A stretch of DNA of 39,806 nucleotides from Candidatus Aenigmatarchaeota archaeon (GCA_018304635.1 JAGVVW010000051.1:1-39806), one strand, 5' to 3'. Positions 25,127 through 35,524 are shown, counted from the stretch's first letter. Made by a program: numbers and translations. Notes: generated by a model from the sequence alone, not told the origin.

Positions 25127-27205
25127 TTATCTCACTTTCCATATATCCACATATTGTGTATTATAAACAAGCTCGAACTGAGGATACTGAATTTCACCAT
25201 ACATTGAATGCTCTTCAATACCATAATAGATATAAGACACATTATATTTTTCAAGAAGATCTTCAATTCTGGCATTTAGAACAGCATTTATATCGTCTAT
25301 TGTCAGATTTGAAGTTGATTGCCTTTTGCCTAATATGACATCCGAAACATCATCGTAACCCCAGAGTTTCATTAATTTGTCAGCATTTGCGCTCTGATTA
25401 TATATTCTGATAACTGCTAGCGTGCGCAAAACCTCATCGGTATAATTATCAGAAAATATGTTTCCAACATCATCATGCTCATAGCCTTTTATTGTTTTTC
25501 TTCCCGAGAACACAGGTATGGGTGATGGCCTGCGCCATAAATGCCAACCATTATTAACAAAAACAGCATTGACATCTGTGTTTTTCTTTATCCATTCCAT
25601 TGCCTCTAATTCAGGCTTGTAAAAATAATAGAATACTGGCTGATCATTGTAATATTTTGGAATCAGGGTTTGGTTAAACACATAGGCATTGTGCAGATAA
25701 ATAAAAGCAATTAAAATTAATAAACCAGCAAAAATGTAGCGGTTGAACTTGTCAAAGTCTAATAAAAATTTCAGGCCAACGACAGCAAAAAATGCATAGA
25801 TAAACTGAGCATACATTAATGAACGATCAAAGTGCCATGACCTGTAAGTTAATATATTCGGCACTACAAAAGAAAGAATCAATAGTAATAACATTATTTT
25901 GACATCCATGCTCACACGATCGGTTTTCCTTTTCAGTTCAAAGCTGAATTCTTCACTTCCCTCTTTTATTATATAAAATAATGAAATTATACCTATTATC
26001 ACAAGAGGCAGAACGTGGCCGAATGTAAATAAAAATTTTCCAACATCCCATTTGATATAATTGAAAAACCAAAAGAGTTCAACACGTATCCCAACACTCT
26101 TTACTTGAAACAGGGATATGTACAAATATCTGGCCCCGACTATAAGTGCTATTGAAGCGAGAAGCAGATAATTTCTCATTATAATTTTAACACGATTTTT
26201 CATGAGAAGATTCCTGGAAAATAAAACCAGAAATGCTAAAAAAAAGAATATCCCCAACAGCAGCATTGTCATTGAATGCGTATTAATTATGGTTCCATAA
26301 ACAAATCCAAAAGCTGCGTAGTTGAAAAATTTTTCAGGCTCACGGATTATTTTAACAAAGAAAAATGAAGCCAATACGAGAAATGCAAGTGCAAGTGCTT
26401 GCGGCTTAAACATAGTAAGCTCGTATGAGAATGGTGTTATAGCACCGGAAATATTTGCTATTTCCCACGGAGCAGCATAGCCTATAAATGACAAACTGAA
26501 AACAGTGCTCAAGGATATTATAGTTCCGAGTAGGGCTCCTCTGGGTGAAAAAAACAACTGGAAAAAATAAAACAGCAGTACAAGGCATGAAAAGTATATT
26601 AGCGGTGCAAGGAATTGCGCTACAACATAAAGTGGAACATTTCCATATATTGTAAAGAACCCTGCCATGTAATCGAATATCAGAGAAGTATAATAATTAT
26701 TCTTTGGATATGGATAATTCGGACTGTCGTAATTTTGTGTTATTATAAATCTATTTATCAATGAGGAAAAGTAAGCATCATCAATATAAGCTGTTGTAAG
26801 CCCTGTATATTTTATGCCGTTTTGGTCTTCTGCCCTGTTGTAAAAATTATGCGATGTCAAAAGAAATGTTATGATTCCGAGAATTATGAAATATTTCCAT
26901 GTTCGTTTTTCTATACACGGAAGCTCACCTTTAAGTACAGACAATATTGCAAGCGGAATAAAAATCCCGTAAAAAATATAAATATTTACAAAGATAAACA
27001 AAAACGCAATCCATGCTATTGCCGGATAAAACAGCAGAAAATACCCGACCTCTTCTTCTTTTTTGGATGCATATTTTCTTGTAAATTTAAACAAAAGCAT
27101 GGCTGGAATGCCCGCAAGCAGCAGAACAAAAACAAGTCTGGATATCAGAAAGGCAATTACCAGAAGTATTATCAGGACCATTCTGCGATCGATAATTAAC
27201 TTCAC
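25127..27205 (-). CDS. Polytopic membrane protein, GT-C glycosyltransferase-like
   Basis: Many TM segments; C-terminal MEWIKKNTDVNAVFVNNGWHLWRRPSPIPVFSGRKT typical of archaeal GT-C proteins. Confidence 0.7.
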   Translation of the reverse strand: MKLIIDRRMVLIILLVIAFLISRLVFVLLLAGIPAMLLFKFTRKYASKKEEEVGYFLLFYPAIAWIAFLFIFVNIYIFYGIFIPLAILSVLKGELPCIEKRTWKYFIILGIITFLLTSHNFYNRAEDQNGIKYTGLTTAYIDDAYFSSLINRFIITQNYDSPNYPYPKNNYYTSLIFDYMAGFFTIYGNVPLYVVAQFLAPLIYFSCLVLLFYFFQLFFSPRGALLGTIISLSTVFSLSFIGYAAPWEIANISGAITPFSYELTMFKPQALALAFLVLASFFFVKIIREPEKFFNYAAFGFVYGTIINTHSMTMLLLGIFFFLAFLVLFSRNLLMKNRVKIIMRNYLLLASIALIVGARYLYISLFQVKSVGIRVELFWFFNYIKWDVGKFLFTFGHVLPLVIIGIISLFYIIKEGSEEFSFELKRKTDRVSMDVKIMLLLLILSFVVPNILTYRSWHFDRSLMYAQFIYAFFAVVGLKFLLDFDKFNRYIFAGLLILIAFIYLHNAYVFNQTLIPKYYNDQPVFYYFYKPELEAMEWIKKNTDVNAVFVNNGWHLWRRPSPIPVFSGRKTIKGYEHDDVGNIFSDNYTDEVLRTLAVIRIYNQSANADKLMKLWGYDDVSDVILGKRQSTSNLTIDDINAVLNARIEDLLEKYNVSYIYYGIEEHSMYGEIQYPQFELVYNTQYVDIWKVR

Positions 27206-27306
27206 TTGTTTTCACTCCCGGAATTATTTAAATCCGACTTCGGTGGAGGAATCTTTCGGAGAGATAATCTGCCTTGCAGAAATTTTATATTTAATGAGGA
27301 GGCGTC

Positions 27307-28032
27307 TCATTTTAATCGGAATCCTAAAATATCTTCTTCTTTTAAATCGATGTCTAAAAATATTCTTTTAATTCTAAACGGTTTTCCTTTAACTGTTTCA
27401 AAAAAAGGGTTATTTTTGTAAACAAACCTAAAAGATTTTTCCTTAACCTTTCCTTGTCCAATAATATCATTACCATAGATTTGGTATAATTTTCCATTAG
27501 GAATTGCAATTATATAAATAGCCTTTATTTTGAAGTTATCTTTTTCTTCATGGTAGATTATGTTAATAACATATGTCAAACACAATTTTTGATCAGGTTT
27601 TTTTTGATTATAGTAAAATGGAAGATTTGTATTAAAATTTTTGTTTTTTGAATTGTAACTTGTCTGATTTTCACTGATTGGTATTTTGCCCTTATAATCA
27701 GATGGATTATCTAACTTTGCAGTTTTAATATCTATATGAACAAAAGCTTTGTGAGTTTCAAAAAACATATCTGCTCCGATGGGTGCAGAATTTGGTTTAT
27801 CGAATTGATTAAACAACCAGAAATAAATTCTTTCTGCCCCTCTCGCAAAATCTGAATTTTGTCTTTTCTTATCCACTCTGTTAAAGGCCTTTATCCAGTC
27901 ATCTTTTATTTTATCCTTTGAATTCAATCCCTCTATCATCTTATTTAAGTCTTGATGAATCGTGAAATGTATTCTTTCGAGAGTGTCATGTTCCCAAAAT
28001 TCAATTTCTTTTAATTCATTCGTCGTTTTCAT
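27307..28032 (-). CDS. Putative type II restriction endonuclease
   Basis: Overlaps the methyltransferase by 17 bp; ADMFFETHKAFVHIDIKTAKL resembles a D..D/ExK nuclease core. Confidence 0.65.
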   Translation of the reverse strand: MKTTNELKEIEFWEHDTLERIHFTIHQDLNKMIEGLNSKDKIKDDWIKAFNRVDKKRQNSDFARGAERIYFWLFNQFDKPNSAPIGADMFFETHKAFVHIDIKTAKLDNPSDYKGKIPISENQTSYNSKNKNFNTNLPFYYNQKKPDQKLCLTYVINIIYHEEKDNFKIKAIYIIAIPNGKLYQIYGNDIIGQGKVKEKSFRFVYKNNPFFETVKGKPFRIKRIFLDIDLKEEDILGFRLK

Positions 28033-29308
28033 TCATTGCCAACTCCTGGTTTGTTACGAATGTATGTAATGGTCTTGTATGAATCTTACATCGCTTTTTT
28101 ATTATTTCTATATATTTTGGATTTATTTCTATTAATATCGATTTTCTGTGAAGTTCTCTCGATACCTTTCCGGTTGTTCCACTCCCTGCAAACGGATCTA
28201 ATACAATGCCATCAATAGGACAACACGCTTTTATAATTCTTCTGGGTAATTCTTCGGGAAAAACAGCAAAATGAGCATCTTTTAGTTTAGCAGTAGGTAT
28301 TTCCCACATATCTCCAGGATTCTTGCCGTTTGGGTGATGTTTTACTATTTGAAGAACATAATGCTGTTCTGTCATTATTTTATCGTATTTATCATCGAAA
28401 TTTAACAAATCCTTCAATTTTAACCAATCCTCGGGCTTGGGGAGAGAACTACCACTATAATCTGTTCTGAACCAATGACCAGCAGTATCTTTGTAGCCAA
28501 ATTTTTCATCTATTTCTTTGGCTGAAACTCCTTTTTTTACTCTATGGATTCTCAGGTAATCGATTATTTCAGATTTTAAATCTTCATCAACTTCACGTTT
28601 TCTTTGGAGGGAATAATATTCTCCATGAACAACACTTCTGGCGCCCGGAGAAGCTCCAAGATTTATCCTTTTAGTGTCTTTGAACTTTCCACTATAGTTC
28701 TCTCCATTTGATGGTGCAACTTTAAGATTTAATTTATTTTTTAATTTGTCAAATTCTTCAACAGATAAAATTTCAGGAAGATTACTTTTTTTCTCTTCTT
28801 TGGTTTTATGCTCTGTTCTGATTTCATCTAAGTTAAAATAATATTTTCTAAACGCGCCATTTTTAACAAAAAATAAAACAGGTTCCCATGTAGTTGTGAA
28901 TCTGTTGGAAACTGGTGACGGCATGTGATTTGGCTTATGCCATATAATATTATTTCTTAATTTCCAGCCATTTTGTTGCATACCAATAGCTACTTTTGCA
29001 GGTATCATTTGCAAATCGCTATTATAATAAGAATCTCCTATGTTAAGAAAGTAACAACCCCCATCTGTCAACACTCTTTTTATTTCATTTCCTATTTCAA
29101 CAATTTTCTTTACATATTCTTCGGGGGTTTCTTCTAGTCCTATCTGACCCTCGGTTTCGTAATCCCGTAAATTCCAATATGGCGGAGAAGTGACAGCCAC
29201 ATTTATAGATTTATCCGGAATTTTATTTAGACACTCCAGTACATCTCCTTGTAGAATTAAAGGAATTTCATTTCTCGGTAACTCAATTAAATCGTTATTT
29301 CTTTTCAT
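28016..29308 (-). CDS. DNA methyltransferase (TSPPYW; N4-cytosine or N6-adenine)
   Basis: AVTSPPYWNLRDYETEGQIGLEETPEEYV and DPFAGSGTTGKVSRELHRKSILIEINPKYIEI. Confidence 0.92.
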   Translation of the reverse strand: MKRNNDLIELPRNEIPLILQGDVLECLNKIPDKSINVAVTSPPYWNLRDYETEGQIGLEETPEEYVKKIVEIGNEIKRVLTDGGCYFLNIGDSYYNSDLQMIPAKVAIGMQQNGWKLRNNIIWHKPNHMPSPVSNRFTTTWEPVLFFVKNGAFRKYYFNLDEIRTEHKTKEEKKSNLPEILSVEEFDKLKNKLNLKVAPSNGENYSGKFKDTKRINLGASPGARSVVHGEYYSLQRKREVDEDLKSEIIDYLRIHRVKKGVSAKEIDEKFGYKDTAGHWFRTDYSGSSLPKPEDWLKLKDLLNFDDKYDKIMTEQHYVLQIVKHHPNGKNPGDMWEIPTAKLKDAHFAVFPEELPRRIIKACCPIDGIVLDPFAGSGTTGKVSRELHRKSILIEINPKYIEIIKKRCKIHTRPLHTFVTNQELAMNENDE

Positions 29309-29322
29309 TTATCTCACCCATA

Positions 29323-29342
29323 CCCACGTATAAAGAATGGCA
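29323..29342 (-). promoter_or_regulatory. Shared 20-bp promoter-like element, copy 1
   Basis: TGCCATTCTTTATACGTGGG (minus strand), identical at 33916-33935. Confidence 0.5.
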
Positions 29343-29505
29343 AGAGAAAACTTAAGCTTATCGGAATTGTCCAGATCATTAAGTGTTATGCGACATCGAA
29401 TATATGGAATTCACAAAAGAAATTGTCGCATTACCGACAAAACATTATCAATACTTAATCTCCTCAAAAGTTTAATATTATGAAATTTATGAATTTCCCT
29501 GCCAT

Positions 29506-30591
29506 TTATCGGAGTTTATTGATTAAGTCGCACACATGTCCTACTTCTTCTTCTGTCAGCTCTGGAAACATTGGCAGCGACAAAATACTGTTGCACAGTT
29601 TTTCTGCAGCAGGCAGCACCTGGCTTGTTTTCAGGGCATTTTGCCTGTGCAGTGGCACAGGATAATGAATATTCGTTCCAACACTGCTCTTTTCAAGATA
29701 CGATTTTAATTTGTCACGTTTTTTGTGCTGAATAGGATAGAGATGATAAACAGAATCCCTGATGCTTATTCCGCAGTCAAGCATGCTGTCATAAAGTTTC
29801 GCAAGGCTTTTTCTTTTTTTGTTCCATTTATCTAAATATTTAATTTTTGCCAGAAGTATTGCAGCCTGCAGTTCATCCAGTCGCATGTTGTAGCCAGCAA
29901 TATCGCTGATATATTTTTGTTTCCAGCCATAATTTCTAAGAAGTTTTAATTTTTCAACTAATTTTGAATCACTGGTTGTTATTATTCCGCCATCTCCAAA
30001 GCATCCCAGGTTTTTCGTAGGGTAAAAAGAAAAACACCCAATTCCAAATGACCCGACTTTCTTTCCACTGAATTCTGCACCATGAGCCTGGCAGCAGTCT
30101 TCAATAATTTCAATACTATTTTCATTTGAAATTTCCATCAGTCTTTTCATATTACATGGTTGGCCATAGAGATGCACCGGCAGAATTGCTGCTGTATTTT
30201 TTGTTATTTTTTCCCTGATTTTATCTTCATCTATGAGGCCGTTATTTTTTACGTCTACAAAAACAGGTTTCGCTCCTGCATGCAAAATACTAAGCCCGGT
30301 TGCTGATGCGCTTAATGCAGGCGTTATAATTTCTTTTCCTTCAATACCCAATGCTTTTAGCGAAAGAAACAATGCATCTGTGCCGGATGAAACACCAATA
30401 GCATATTTAGTTCCAATATAGTGTGCAAATTCTTTTTCAAATTTTTCAACATTTTTTCCAAGAATAAAATCTGAAGAATTTATAACAGAATGGATAGCAG
30501 TTTCGATTTCATTCCATATAATCTTGTTCTGCCGTGATAAATCAAAAACAGGTATCGTGAATCCTGCAGAATGCTTCCTGTATAATCGCAT
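29506..30591 (-). CDS. DegT/DnrJ/EryC1/StrS aminotransferase
   Basis: GVSSGTDALFLSLKALGI, EDCCQAHGAEFSGKKVGSFG, FSFYPTKNLGCFGDGG. Confidence 0.93.
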   Translation of the reverse strand: MRLYRKHSAGFTIPVFDLSRQNKIIWNEIETAIHSVINSSDFILGKNVEKFEKEFAHYIGTKYAIGVSSGTDALFLSLKALGIEGKEIITPALSASATGLSILHAGAKPVFVDVKNNGLIDEDKIREKITKNTAAILPVHLYGQPCNMKRLMEISNENSIEIIEDCCQAHGAEFSGKKVGSFGIGCFSFYPTKNLGCFGDGGIITTSDSKLVEKLKLLRNYGWKQKYISDIAGYNMRLDELQAAILLAKIKYLDKWNKKRKSLAKLYDSMLDCGISIRDSVYHLYPIQHKKRDKLKSYLEKSSVGTNIHYPVPLHRQNALKTSQVLPAAEKLCNSILSLPMFPELTEEEVGHVCDLINKLR

Positions 30592-30729
30592 AGTTCATGC
30601 CTCATCTCATATATAGTAGAAGACATTAATTTTCGGACAAAATAATGTCTCCTGCATATAGCAGTAACATCATAATATGTCTGAATACTTATGTCACATG
30701 CTATATATTGAAATTAATCTTCTTGTCTG

Positions 30730-31671
30730 TTACCAATAATACCTTTTATTCTGCTTGTAAAATTCTATTGTTTTTTCCATCCCGGTTTTCAGGTTTGTAG
30801 ATGGCGACCATCCAATCTTCCTGATTTTTTTAATGTCCATGAAAAAATTACCTACTTCCACCTTTTTCCATTCTTCCGGTTCTAGCTCAAATCTGACTGC
30901 ACATGGCAGAATTTCATTTAACACTTCAACTGCCCGTTTTAACGAAATGCCAGTGCCGCAACCCACATTAAAAACATCATTGTATTTTGACTGGCTGAGT
31001 TTTATCAGTGCATTGATGCAATCATCAATATAAAGAAAATCTCTTTTTTGAGCGCCGTTAAAAAGTGTGATAGTTTCATTATCCATTGCTTTTCTTATGA
31101 AAAAATTGAGTATGCCCTGCTCGCCGTGCTTCATTTGATGCTTTGGGCCATAAATATTTGTAAGCCTTGCACACACAGTGTCTATATTAAATTTTTTATG
31201 GTAAAATATATGATAGTTTTCAGCTAATTGTTTATTAAGGCCATTTATATCCTCTGGAGTCATCGGATGTTTTTCATCAACTGGAAGATATTTTGGCCTG
31301 CCATATTGCCCGCGGGTACCAGTATAAACAACTCTGCCTTTGAATTCAGATTTTCTGCATAACTCAAGAAGATTGAGTGAAGCCCTGATATTTATGTCAC
31401 AATCCAATAGAGGATTTTTCATGCTTCCTGTATGGCTCAAATGAGCAGAAAGATTAAATATAATATCCTGATTCTTGACCAGTTTTGGATTATTGAACTC
31501 TCTCATATCAGCTTTTATGAAATTGACATCAATGTCCCTGAGATTAAAGTCATTATACCCAGAGCCTTCAAGTTTGCAATCAATGACAGTTACATTATGT
31601 TTTTGCTCGGATAATTTAGAAGCAAGATTACTGCCAATAAAACCAGCGCCACCTGTTATTAGAATGTTCAT
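30730..31671 (-). CDS. NAD-dependent sugar epimerase/dehydratase
   Basis: MNILITGGAGFIGSNLASKL; YTGTRGQYGRP; NVGCGTGISL. Confidence 0.88.
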   Translation of the reverse strand: MNILITGGAGFIGSNLASKLSEQKHNVTVIDCKLEGSGYNDFNLRDIDVNFIKADMREFNNPKLVKNQDIIFNLSAHLSHTGSMKNPLLDCDINIRASLNLLELCRKSEFKGRVVYTGTRGQYGRPKYLPVDEKHPMTPEDINGLNKQLAENYHIFYHKKFNIDTVCARLTNIYGPKHQMKHGEQGILNFFIRKAMDNETITLFNGAQKRDFLYIDDCINALIKLSQSKYNDVFNVGCGTGISLKRAVEVLNEILPCAVRFELEPEEWKKVEVGNFFMDIKKIRKIGWSPSTNLKTGMEKTIEFYKQNKRYYW

Positions 31672-32588
31672 TTCCACCAACCCGTGTTTTGCTGATACCA
31701 TTCTATTGTTTTTTCAAGACCCTGTTCTATAGTATGTTTCGGCTTCCATCCGAGTTTTTTGATTTTGGTTATATCCAAAGAATATTTTTGGTCATGCCCG
31801 GGCCTATCCTGTACAAATTGTATGAGAGTTTCCATCTTGTTCAGAATTAAAAGAATTTTTTTAGCAATAACTACATTCTGGCATTCTTGTTTTCCAGCGA
31901 TATTATATATCTCTCCTTTTTTTCCTTTTCTGCATACTGCATCTATTCCGCTGCAGTTGTCTTCAACAAAAATCCAGTCTCGAACATTTTTACCATTGCC
32001 GTATATTGGCAGAGGCATATCCTGAATTGCATTTGTTATAAGTTTTGATATTAATTTTTCAGGGTTTTGATAAGGGCCATAGTTATTTGAAGACCTTGTT
32101 ATTAGTGCATCAAGATTATATGTATTGACATAAGATAATACAAGCAGATCTGCACCAGCTTTTGTAGCTGAGTAAGGATTTCCAGGGTTAAGAATACTTG
32201 ATTCTTTGGAAGGTTTTGATACAGAGCCATAAACTTCGTCAGTGCTTATGTGGATAAATTTTTTATTATGCCTGCGGCACAGCTCCAGAAGATTTTGCAC
32301 TCCGAGTATATTGCTTTTTACAAATATAGAAGATTCCTGAATGCTCCTGTCTACATGAGTTTCAGCTGCGAAATTTATAATTATGTCAGAATTCTCAACA
32401 GGCAGGTTTTTATCGCAAATATCCCTGCGAATAAATATATGACGTTTGTCTTTAACAAGATTTTTTTTGTTTCCTGCATAAGTAAGCTTGTCAACATTCG
32501 TTACAGTGGCATCAGGATAATTTTTTAGAACATAATGCACAAAGTTTGTCCCTATAAATCCTGCACCGCCTGTCACCATGATGTTCAT
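31668..32588 (-). CDS. rmlB: dTDP-glucose 4,6-dehydratase
   Basis: MVTGGAGFIGTNFVHYVLKNYPDATVTNVDKLTYAGNKKNL; STDEVYGS; NPYSATKAGADLL. Confidence 0.93.
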   Translation of the reverse strand: MNIMVTGGAGFIGTNFVHYVLKNYPDATVTNVDKLTYAGNKKNLVKDKRHIFIRRDICDKNLPVENSDIIINFAAETHVDRSIQESSIFVKSNILGVQNLLELCRRHNKKFIHISTDEVYGSVSKPSKESSILNPGNPYSATKAGADLLVLSYVNTYNLDALITRSSNNYGPYQNPEKLISKLITNAIQDMPLPIYGNGKNVRDWIFVEDNCSGIDAVCRKGKKGEIYNIAGKQECQNVVIAKKILLILNKMETLIQFVQDRPGHDQKYSLDITKIKKLGWKPKHTIEQGLEKTIEWYQQNTGWWK

Positions 32589-32673
32589 TTAGTCCACTTC
32601 CTTTGGCAAAATATTTTTATAGCATAACTTCACTATTCTTCCAGAAGAAAACCAATGTTTCTCCAAATCGAAA

Positions 32674-32708
32674 GACGCATTTTGTTTCTGACTTTACCAA
32701 AATGCGTC
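32674..32708. terminator. Intergenic hairpin between rmlA and rmlB
   Basis: GACGCATTTTG...CAAAATGCGTC, 11-bp perfect stem. Confidence 0.4.
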
Positions 32709-32714
32709 AAGTTG

Positions 32715-32754
32715 TTTAACCCCTTTCCTTTCTATTTAACCCCTTTCCTTTCTA
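32715..32754. repeat. Tandem 20-bp duplication
   Basis: TTTAACCCCTTTCCTTTCTA x2, exact. Confidence 0.9.
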
Positions 32755-32772
32755 GTTCGTTGCACATTATCT

Positions 32773-33852
32773 CTATAACATCACTTCGCTGTTTTCGCCC
32801 AGTACTAATCGTTTTGCTTTCGGCATATTGGCATTTGTTTTTATTTTGACATGCCTACCTATTAAGCTGTCCATAATTCTCTGGCTGCCTGTATCTATTT
32901 CAGAATCACCCATTATTATACTGGATTCAATCTCGCTATTTTTTATTATAGTGTTATCACCAACAGATGTATAGGGGCCGATATATGTTTCGTTGCATAT
33001 TTTGCAGTTATTTCCTATGATAACAGGCCCGCGAATTACTGCACCATTTTCTACAATGCTGTTCTCACCAATATTCACAATGCCGATTATTTTTGCTTCG
33101 GGCATGATAGTGCCTTTTATTTCGTGCCTGAGGTCATTCAACACCATGTGATTTGCATGCAAAACATCATCTACATTTCCTGTGTCATCCCACCATCCGG
33201 AAACTTCATGTGATATTATTTTCTTTTTTAGCTCAATTAATTTCTGGATAGCATTTGTTATTTCCAGCTCACCGCGCCTGGATGGTTCTATTGCATCAAT
33301 TGCTTGGAATATTGTGGTTTTGAAAAGATAAACACCAACTATTGCTCTATTGCTTTTTGGCATTGCTGGTTTTTCTTCAACACCAATTATTCTTCCATTT
33401 GCATCCAGCTCAGCAACACCAAAGCTGCCTGGGTTTTTGACTTCTGTAACTAAAATGCTTGCGGCAGCATCAGAATTTTCAAATTCATTTACAAATTCTT
33501 TTATACCTGATTTTAGCATATTATCTCCAAGATAAACTACAAAATCATCTATTCCGAGATAAGTTTGGGCTGTTTTTACTGCATGTGCTAGACCAAGAGG
33601 CCCGCTCTGCCTTATATAAGTTATATCAGCTCCCCATTTACTGCCATTACCTGCAGAATCTTTTATCTGCTGTATGCGTTCGTCAGTATAGCCTACGACT
33701 ATTCCAATTTCTTTTATGCCTGCATTGACAAGGTCTTCTATTACATAATGCAATACAGGTTTGTTAGCTATCGGTATAAGCTGTTTTGGTCCGGTATGCG
33801 TCAGCGGCCGTAATCGTTTGCCAAGTCCGCCAGCAAGAATCAGCCCTTTCAT
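32773..33852 (-). CDS. rmlA: Glucose-1-phosphate thymidylyltransferase (long archaeal form)
   Basis: MKGLILAGGLGKRLRPLTHTGPKQLIPIANKPVL; C-terminal left-handed beta-helix-type repeats. Confidence 0.93.
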   Translation of the reverse strand: MKGLILAGGLGKRLRPLTHTGPKQLIPIANKPVLHYVIEDLVNAGIKEIGIVVGYTDERIQQIKDSAGNGSKWGADITYIRQSGPLGLAHAVKTAQTYLGIDDFVVYLGDNMLKSGIKEFVNEFENSDAAASILVTEVKNPGSFGVAELDANGRIIGVEEKPAMPKSNRAIVGVYLFKTTIFQAIDAIEPSRRGELEITNAIQKLIELKKKIISHEVSGWWDDTGNVDDVLHANHMVLNDLRHEIKGTIMPEAKIIGIVNIGENSIVENGAVIRGPVIIGNNCKICNETYIGPYTSVGDNTIIKNSEIESSIIMGDSEIDTGSQRIMDSLIGRHVKIKTNANMPKAKRLVLGENSEVML

Positions 33853-33915
33853 AAAAACAATATGTCATGAAAGATTTAATGCTTTTCGATTCCTTTCGAT
33901 TTATAAATGTGGTTT

Positions 33916-33935
33916 CCCACGTATAAAGAATGGCA
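33916..33935 (-). promoter_or_regulatory. Shared 20-bp promoter-like element, copy 2
   Basis: Identical to 29323-29342; upstream of rmlA. Confidence 0.5.
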
Positions 33936-34210
33936 TCCGAAAGCTTAAAAATAAAGGTAGAACTCAAAAAGATCTTCGGAGTTACTGTAAAATCTCTTTC
34001 TACAATCTGGATGTGGTGTCAAATATTTGTTTCACATACAATAACTATTTTCAAAAATTTAGCGGAAATTTTGCATATAGATGAAACCGTGATATGCCAT
34101 CTTATCCATTCGCAATAAGCAAAGTATTTGACCATACCAGAAAATGGCTTCGCCATAAATCCTAAAATAGCCGAGCCATTTTAGGCTGCAAATAAAATGT
34201 ATTCTATACT

Positions 34211-34975
34211 TTATTTACAGACATGAACCGTATCTCTTATATCATAAATTGTCATTTTGTTTTTAATCGCATAAGCTGCAGTTGTAATTATATCAGCAGC
34301 CATCGGCCCGATAATATGAACACCGATAATAACTTTCGTTTCAGGTTCAACAACCATTCTAATCAAACCTCTGGTGTCTTTAATTGCTGCTGCCTTTTCT
34401 ACATGATCTAGTGTTATTGTTCTGCACAGACAAACATTATGTTCTTTCATGTATTCTTCTTCGGTTTTGTTTGCGTTTTCAAACATATTAAAAATCGCAA
34501 AATTGCCTTGTTTTGCTGCTATTGTTTCAAGAGGCATTAATCCTGTAACATCGCCAGCAGCGTAAATGTGTTTTTGAGACGTTTGCATATAGTCATTTAC
34601 TTTGACAAATCCTCGCTCGTCAAGCTCAATACCGGCTTTTTCTGTTTCAAGAAGTTTTGTGTGCGGTTGTAGGCCAGTAGCAATCATCAATTTTTCAGCT
34701 TTCAGATTTTTCCTTCTTCCATCAATTTCGGCCGCTAGTTCAACCCCATCTTTTGTTTTCTTTATCTTTTTTGTCTTGGCTTTTGTGTAAATAGAAATTC
34801 CCTCTTCTTCTAAATATTTTTGCAATTTTTCGCCAAGCAGAGAATCAAACTTTGGAATGACTCTTTCTGAATGTTGAAGAACTATAACCTTAATTCCAAA
34901 ATGATGGAAAATCTGAGAAAACTCCATGCCAAGAGGACCGCCGCCAATTATAATTAAGTCGTATTCTCTAGCCAT
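34211..34975 (-). CDS. MerA/dihydrolipoamide dehydrogenase-like oxidoreductase with internal deletion
   Basis: MAREYDLIIIGGGPLGMEFSQIFHHFGIKVIVL runs straight into the NAD domain; N-terminal FAD domain and CxxxxC absent. Confidence 0.75.
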   Translation of the reverse strand: MAREYDLIIIGGGPLGMEFSQIFHHFGIKVIVLQHSERVIPKFDSLLGEKLQKYLEEEGISIYTKAKTKKIKKTKDGVELAAEIDGRRKNLKAEKLMIATGLQPHTKLLETEKAGIELDERGFVKVNDYMQTSQKHIYAAGDVTGLMPLETIAAKQGNFAIFNMFENANKTEEEYMKEHNVCLCRTITLDHVEKAAAIKDTRGLIRMVVEPETKVIIGVHIIGPMAADIITTAAYAIKNKMTIYDIRDTVHVCK

Positions 34976-35060
34976 TTCAAACTACCTATAATCTTCTAAC
35001 TTTGTTTGAGTCTAATTCTTTTTCAAGTATGTTGCAACATTTTTCCATTTTAACAACTTC

Positions 35061-35441
35061 CTATTTAACTACCAATTCTCCTCTCATTCCACTATGACCA
35101 TTGCCACAGAATATCGAACAGTAAAATGAGAATGCCCCTGTTTTGCCTGCAACAAATTCCACGTCTATCATTTTTCCTGGTTCGAGTTTCTCATTCACAC
35201 CAAACTCGTTTATTGTGAAACCGTGTGTTACATCAACACTTTTTATTTTTAATTTTACTGTATCGCCCTTATTGACAGTTATAATATTTGGCTCAAAACT
35301 AAATTGACTTGCTGTTATTTGAAATTCTTTGATTTCTCCGGTTGATGTTATAGTTGTTGGCTGAGTTTTTTGTTGCTCAGTACATCCACCTACTATAACC
35401 ACAAATACAAATAATAGTATCAAAGACCAGAATCTTTTCAT
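35061..35441 (-). CDS. CuA-type cupredoxin lipoprotein
   Basis: Lipobox-like VVIVGGC; DVTHGF and FYCSIFCGNGHSGM (H, C-x3-C-x3-H-x2-M). Confidence 0.88.
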   Translation of the reverse strand: MKRFWSLILLFVFVVIVGGCTEQQKTQPTTITSTGEIKEFQITASQFSFEPNIITVNKGDTVKLKIKSVDVTHGFTINEFGVNEKLEPGKMIDVEFVAGKTGAFSFYCSIFCGNGHSGMRGELVVK

Positions 35442-35524
35442 GTCTTATCTCCTAAATCACAATTCCATAAACCTGAAATAAAATATGCAAAATAAGTATC
35501 AGCATTACCATTTATTTTTCACCT

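Noticed and set aside
34998-35055. 20-aa ORF MEKCCNILEKELDSNKVRRL between cupredoxin and MerA-like genes (minus strand)
   Set aside because: Too short to assign; could be a remnant of another metal-related gene but unsupported.
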